Of a DNA stretch of 64,000 nt, positions 62,245 through 64,000 are shown piece by piece (positions within the stretch are counted from its first letter, which is position 1; each line of letters opens with the position of its first letter). The position numbers were made by a program, and so were the translations under genes. The stretch is from NCBI RefSeq assembly GCF_014805625.2, contig NW_023998414.1, positions 11,135,624-11,199,623 on the forward strand, written 5' to 3'. Origin of the DNA: Glossina fuscipes (Eukaryota; Arthropoda; Insecta; Diptera; Glossinidae). The notes beneath the pieces were generated by a model. That model was not told where the DNA came from, ran no database searches, and saw only the letters and a list, made by a program, of their open reading frames with translations.

Positions 62245-64000
62245 TCTAGTTATGCTTTTTTTTTTTTTCTTATTATTAATAAAAACGCGGGAAGAATCCT
62301 TTTCAAAATTTCATGGCACACACACACACACACACACACACACGATTGCATTTTGCATGAGTATGAGATTTCGCAAATTGTGCAACTATATCATATAAAT
62401 ATCGGTCAGTTGTGGTGCTTCAAAGTCATAGGAGAACTAAAGTTGATTTCATGCATTTATGAATACATTCGTAATAATTAGTAAAATCGGAAAAGGAAAC
62501 GAAAGATTTCAAAATTGTTATCAGAATTTGAAATTTAATATAAATGCAAAATGCATTGCATTCGCCATTCGTATGTAACGATGAACACAGTCCAGTGTCC
62601 AGTGTCCAGTTTATCGAAAAATTGTGGATAATAAAAATGCTTCATGGATGGATACAATTTTATTTTTGTAGCCATCAACGATGAGGATGAGGGTAATGGG
62701 TATAAAAGATTCGATCACAATCGAATATAATTTTCTTAATGGTTTGTTTTGTTTTTTGTTTTTTCTTTTTTTCAAAATACGATTCATCAGCATTTCCAAC
62801 AAACACACAACAAACATATTGTTATCTAAAAACTTGATAAAAATGATCAAAATTTTTTATATTATTTACGAAGATTTTTACGACTTTGAAGAACTACAAC
62901 AACGTATAGCACTTTCAGTTAGATTCTCATGTTGATTTTTAATATGAATTTCTCAGTGCTGAAAATTAAAATATCACATTATGCTGTACTTTCTACGGTT
63001 CCTCCGGTTATATTTGCAAAGCAAAGGTAACGAATAAAGAAATTTTTTATACGTGCTTTGAATTTGCACAACAACAACAACAACAATCACAAGCAGAAAT
63101 TCGGAAATATGTAAACAACAAACAAACACTCCCTGCCGTATAGCATTGTTTTTAGTTTTAATGCGTTTATTTAAATAAAAACTATAACAGAGAATATATA
63201 TAAAGGAAAATTTAAAAAAAATAAAAAAACACAAATTAATTTAATACAAATGAAATTGTTTAATTTATTTAAAGTCTCCACCCTAAAATAATAATTTATT
63301 TATACTATTTATCATATCGATGATGAGACCTTAATTCGTTCGGAAGACCCACAAAATACAGTTGTAGAACACGCAAGCTTTAGAAATTCACAAAGAAAAA
63401 TCAAAAATAACAAAAAAGAAAAAAAGAAAACCCATAACCAAAACAAAAATAAAAACGACAAAAAAGACAAAAAAAAAAAAAAAAAAAGAATAAAGAAAAT
63501 AAAATTTTTTCTTTTCACCGTTTACGAGGTTTAAAGCGTTTTTACATATTAACGCGAAATTTTTCCACTCTTTTTGGTTTAAGTGTGTTATTAGCATATG
63601 CAGCGGAATGCCTTTGTGTTAAATTAAGGTGTAAAACATATATATCGAAGAAAAGAAAAAAAAAAAAACAAATGACACACTTCGTTAACCTATAGATAGA
63701 TAGCATTTGTCTTTGCCTTTATTATATATGTTATATCAATAGGATTACGTTTATATATATATATATATATATATTTCATTCTATTTATCGGTTACCGTAG
63801 TGTTTTTTTTTTTTTTTTTTTTCTCAACCAATGAACTATTCAAGAAATTGGCCAAAATCATCTATAAAAGTCTTTAAAGAAAATATTTATAGGTTTTACG
63901 TAACAGATTATACATATATATAAGCACAGGGCTATCGACCGGAAGGATGAAATTTATCGAGGGTGTGAAAATAAATTCGAATTTAATTAGCAAAAATCTC

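Larger units (their letters stand above)
58975..64000. other. Gene-poor region with microsatellites to the window end
   Basis: Simple repeats include TA (59640-59669 and 63749-63773), an A-run (60238-60263), AGA (60721-60746), a 10-bp TAGTCTACA unit (61242-61280), an A-run (61988-62020), AGC (61733-61768), CTG (62215-62244), CA (62316-62342) and a short GTCCAGT repeat (62589-62610). No coding gene or RNA gene is seen. Confidence 0.5.

Noticed and set aside
1..64000. tRNA, snRNA and CRISPR searches by eye
   Set aside because: No convincing tRNA B-box with a matching A-box, no direct-repeat/spacer array; simple repeats only. A covariance-model scan could still find small RNAs, for example in the eL37 introns.

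Overview
The window looks like nuclear DNA from a higher fly (Diptera, Brachycera). It is very AT-rich and full of microsatellites and homopolymer runs. Spliced genes have short introns (about 55-110 bp) with clear GT/AG borders, and the proteins look like fly orthologues. The exact species cannot be read from the sequence; a calyptrate fly is a guess. A 10-base run of N at 35142-35151 marks an assembly gap.

The left 41 kb is gene-bearing. In order: a plus-strand NRF-6/acyltransferase-3 membrane protein whose 5' end lies outside the window (1606-9693); a minus-strand ribosomal protein eL37 gene (12184-12948); a plus-strand CHHC zinc-finger (GTSF1/U11-48K-type) gene with a triplicated tail motif (14085-15332); a plus-strand four-exon gene for a 427-aa protein I do not recognise (16410-18125); a minus-strand, apparently broken RIIa-domain gene with no long ORF (18429-19105); a second, short CHHC zinc-finger gene on minus (19467-19964); Ankle2 on plus (20540-29749, 11 exons); a minus-strand TPR gene resembling the outer-dynein-arm docking factor ODAD4/TTC25 (31813-34312); and a minus-strand gene for a mucin-like type I membrane protein (38849-40663). 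Exon joins were worked out by hand from splice sites and reading phase, and every multi-exon model keeps frame.

Mobile-element remains are two decayed non-LTR retrotransposon pieces (one inside the NRF gene's large intron, one just 3' of it), a decayed Tc1-like transposase around the assembly gap, and a decayed reading frame of unknown origin in Ankle2 intron 1.

The right 23 kb (40.7-64 kb) has no coding gene I can support. It holds simple repeats, a probable degenerate interspersed repeat in two orientations, and a cluster of palindromic motifs near 58.7-59.0 kb. It may be 5' intron or regulatory DNA of the membrane-protein gene, whose first coding exon is preceded by an acceptor-like site.

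Functionally the neighbourhood is mixed: translation (eL37), nuclear-envelope/mitotic-exit biology (Ankle2), likely small-RNA or RNA-binding zinc fingers (two CHHC proteins) and two flagellum-type candidates (TTC25-like and RIIa). Nothing suggests a single pathway or operon-like system. The most interesting items are the CHHC paralogue with its triplicated tail, the unrecognised 427-aa protein, and the hidden RIIa gene.
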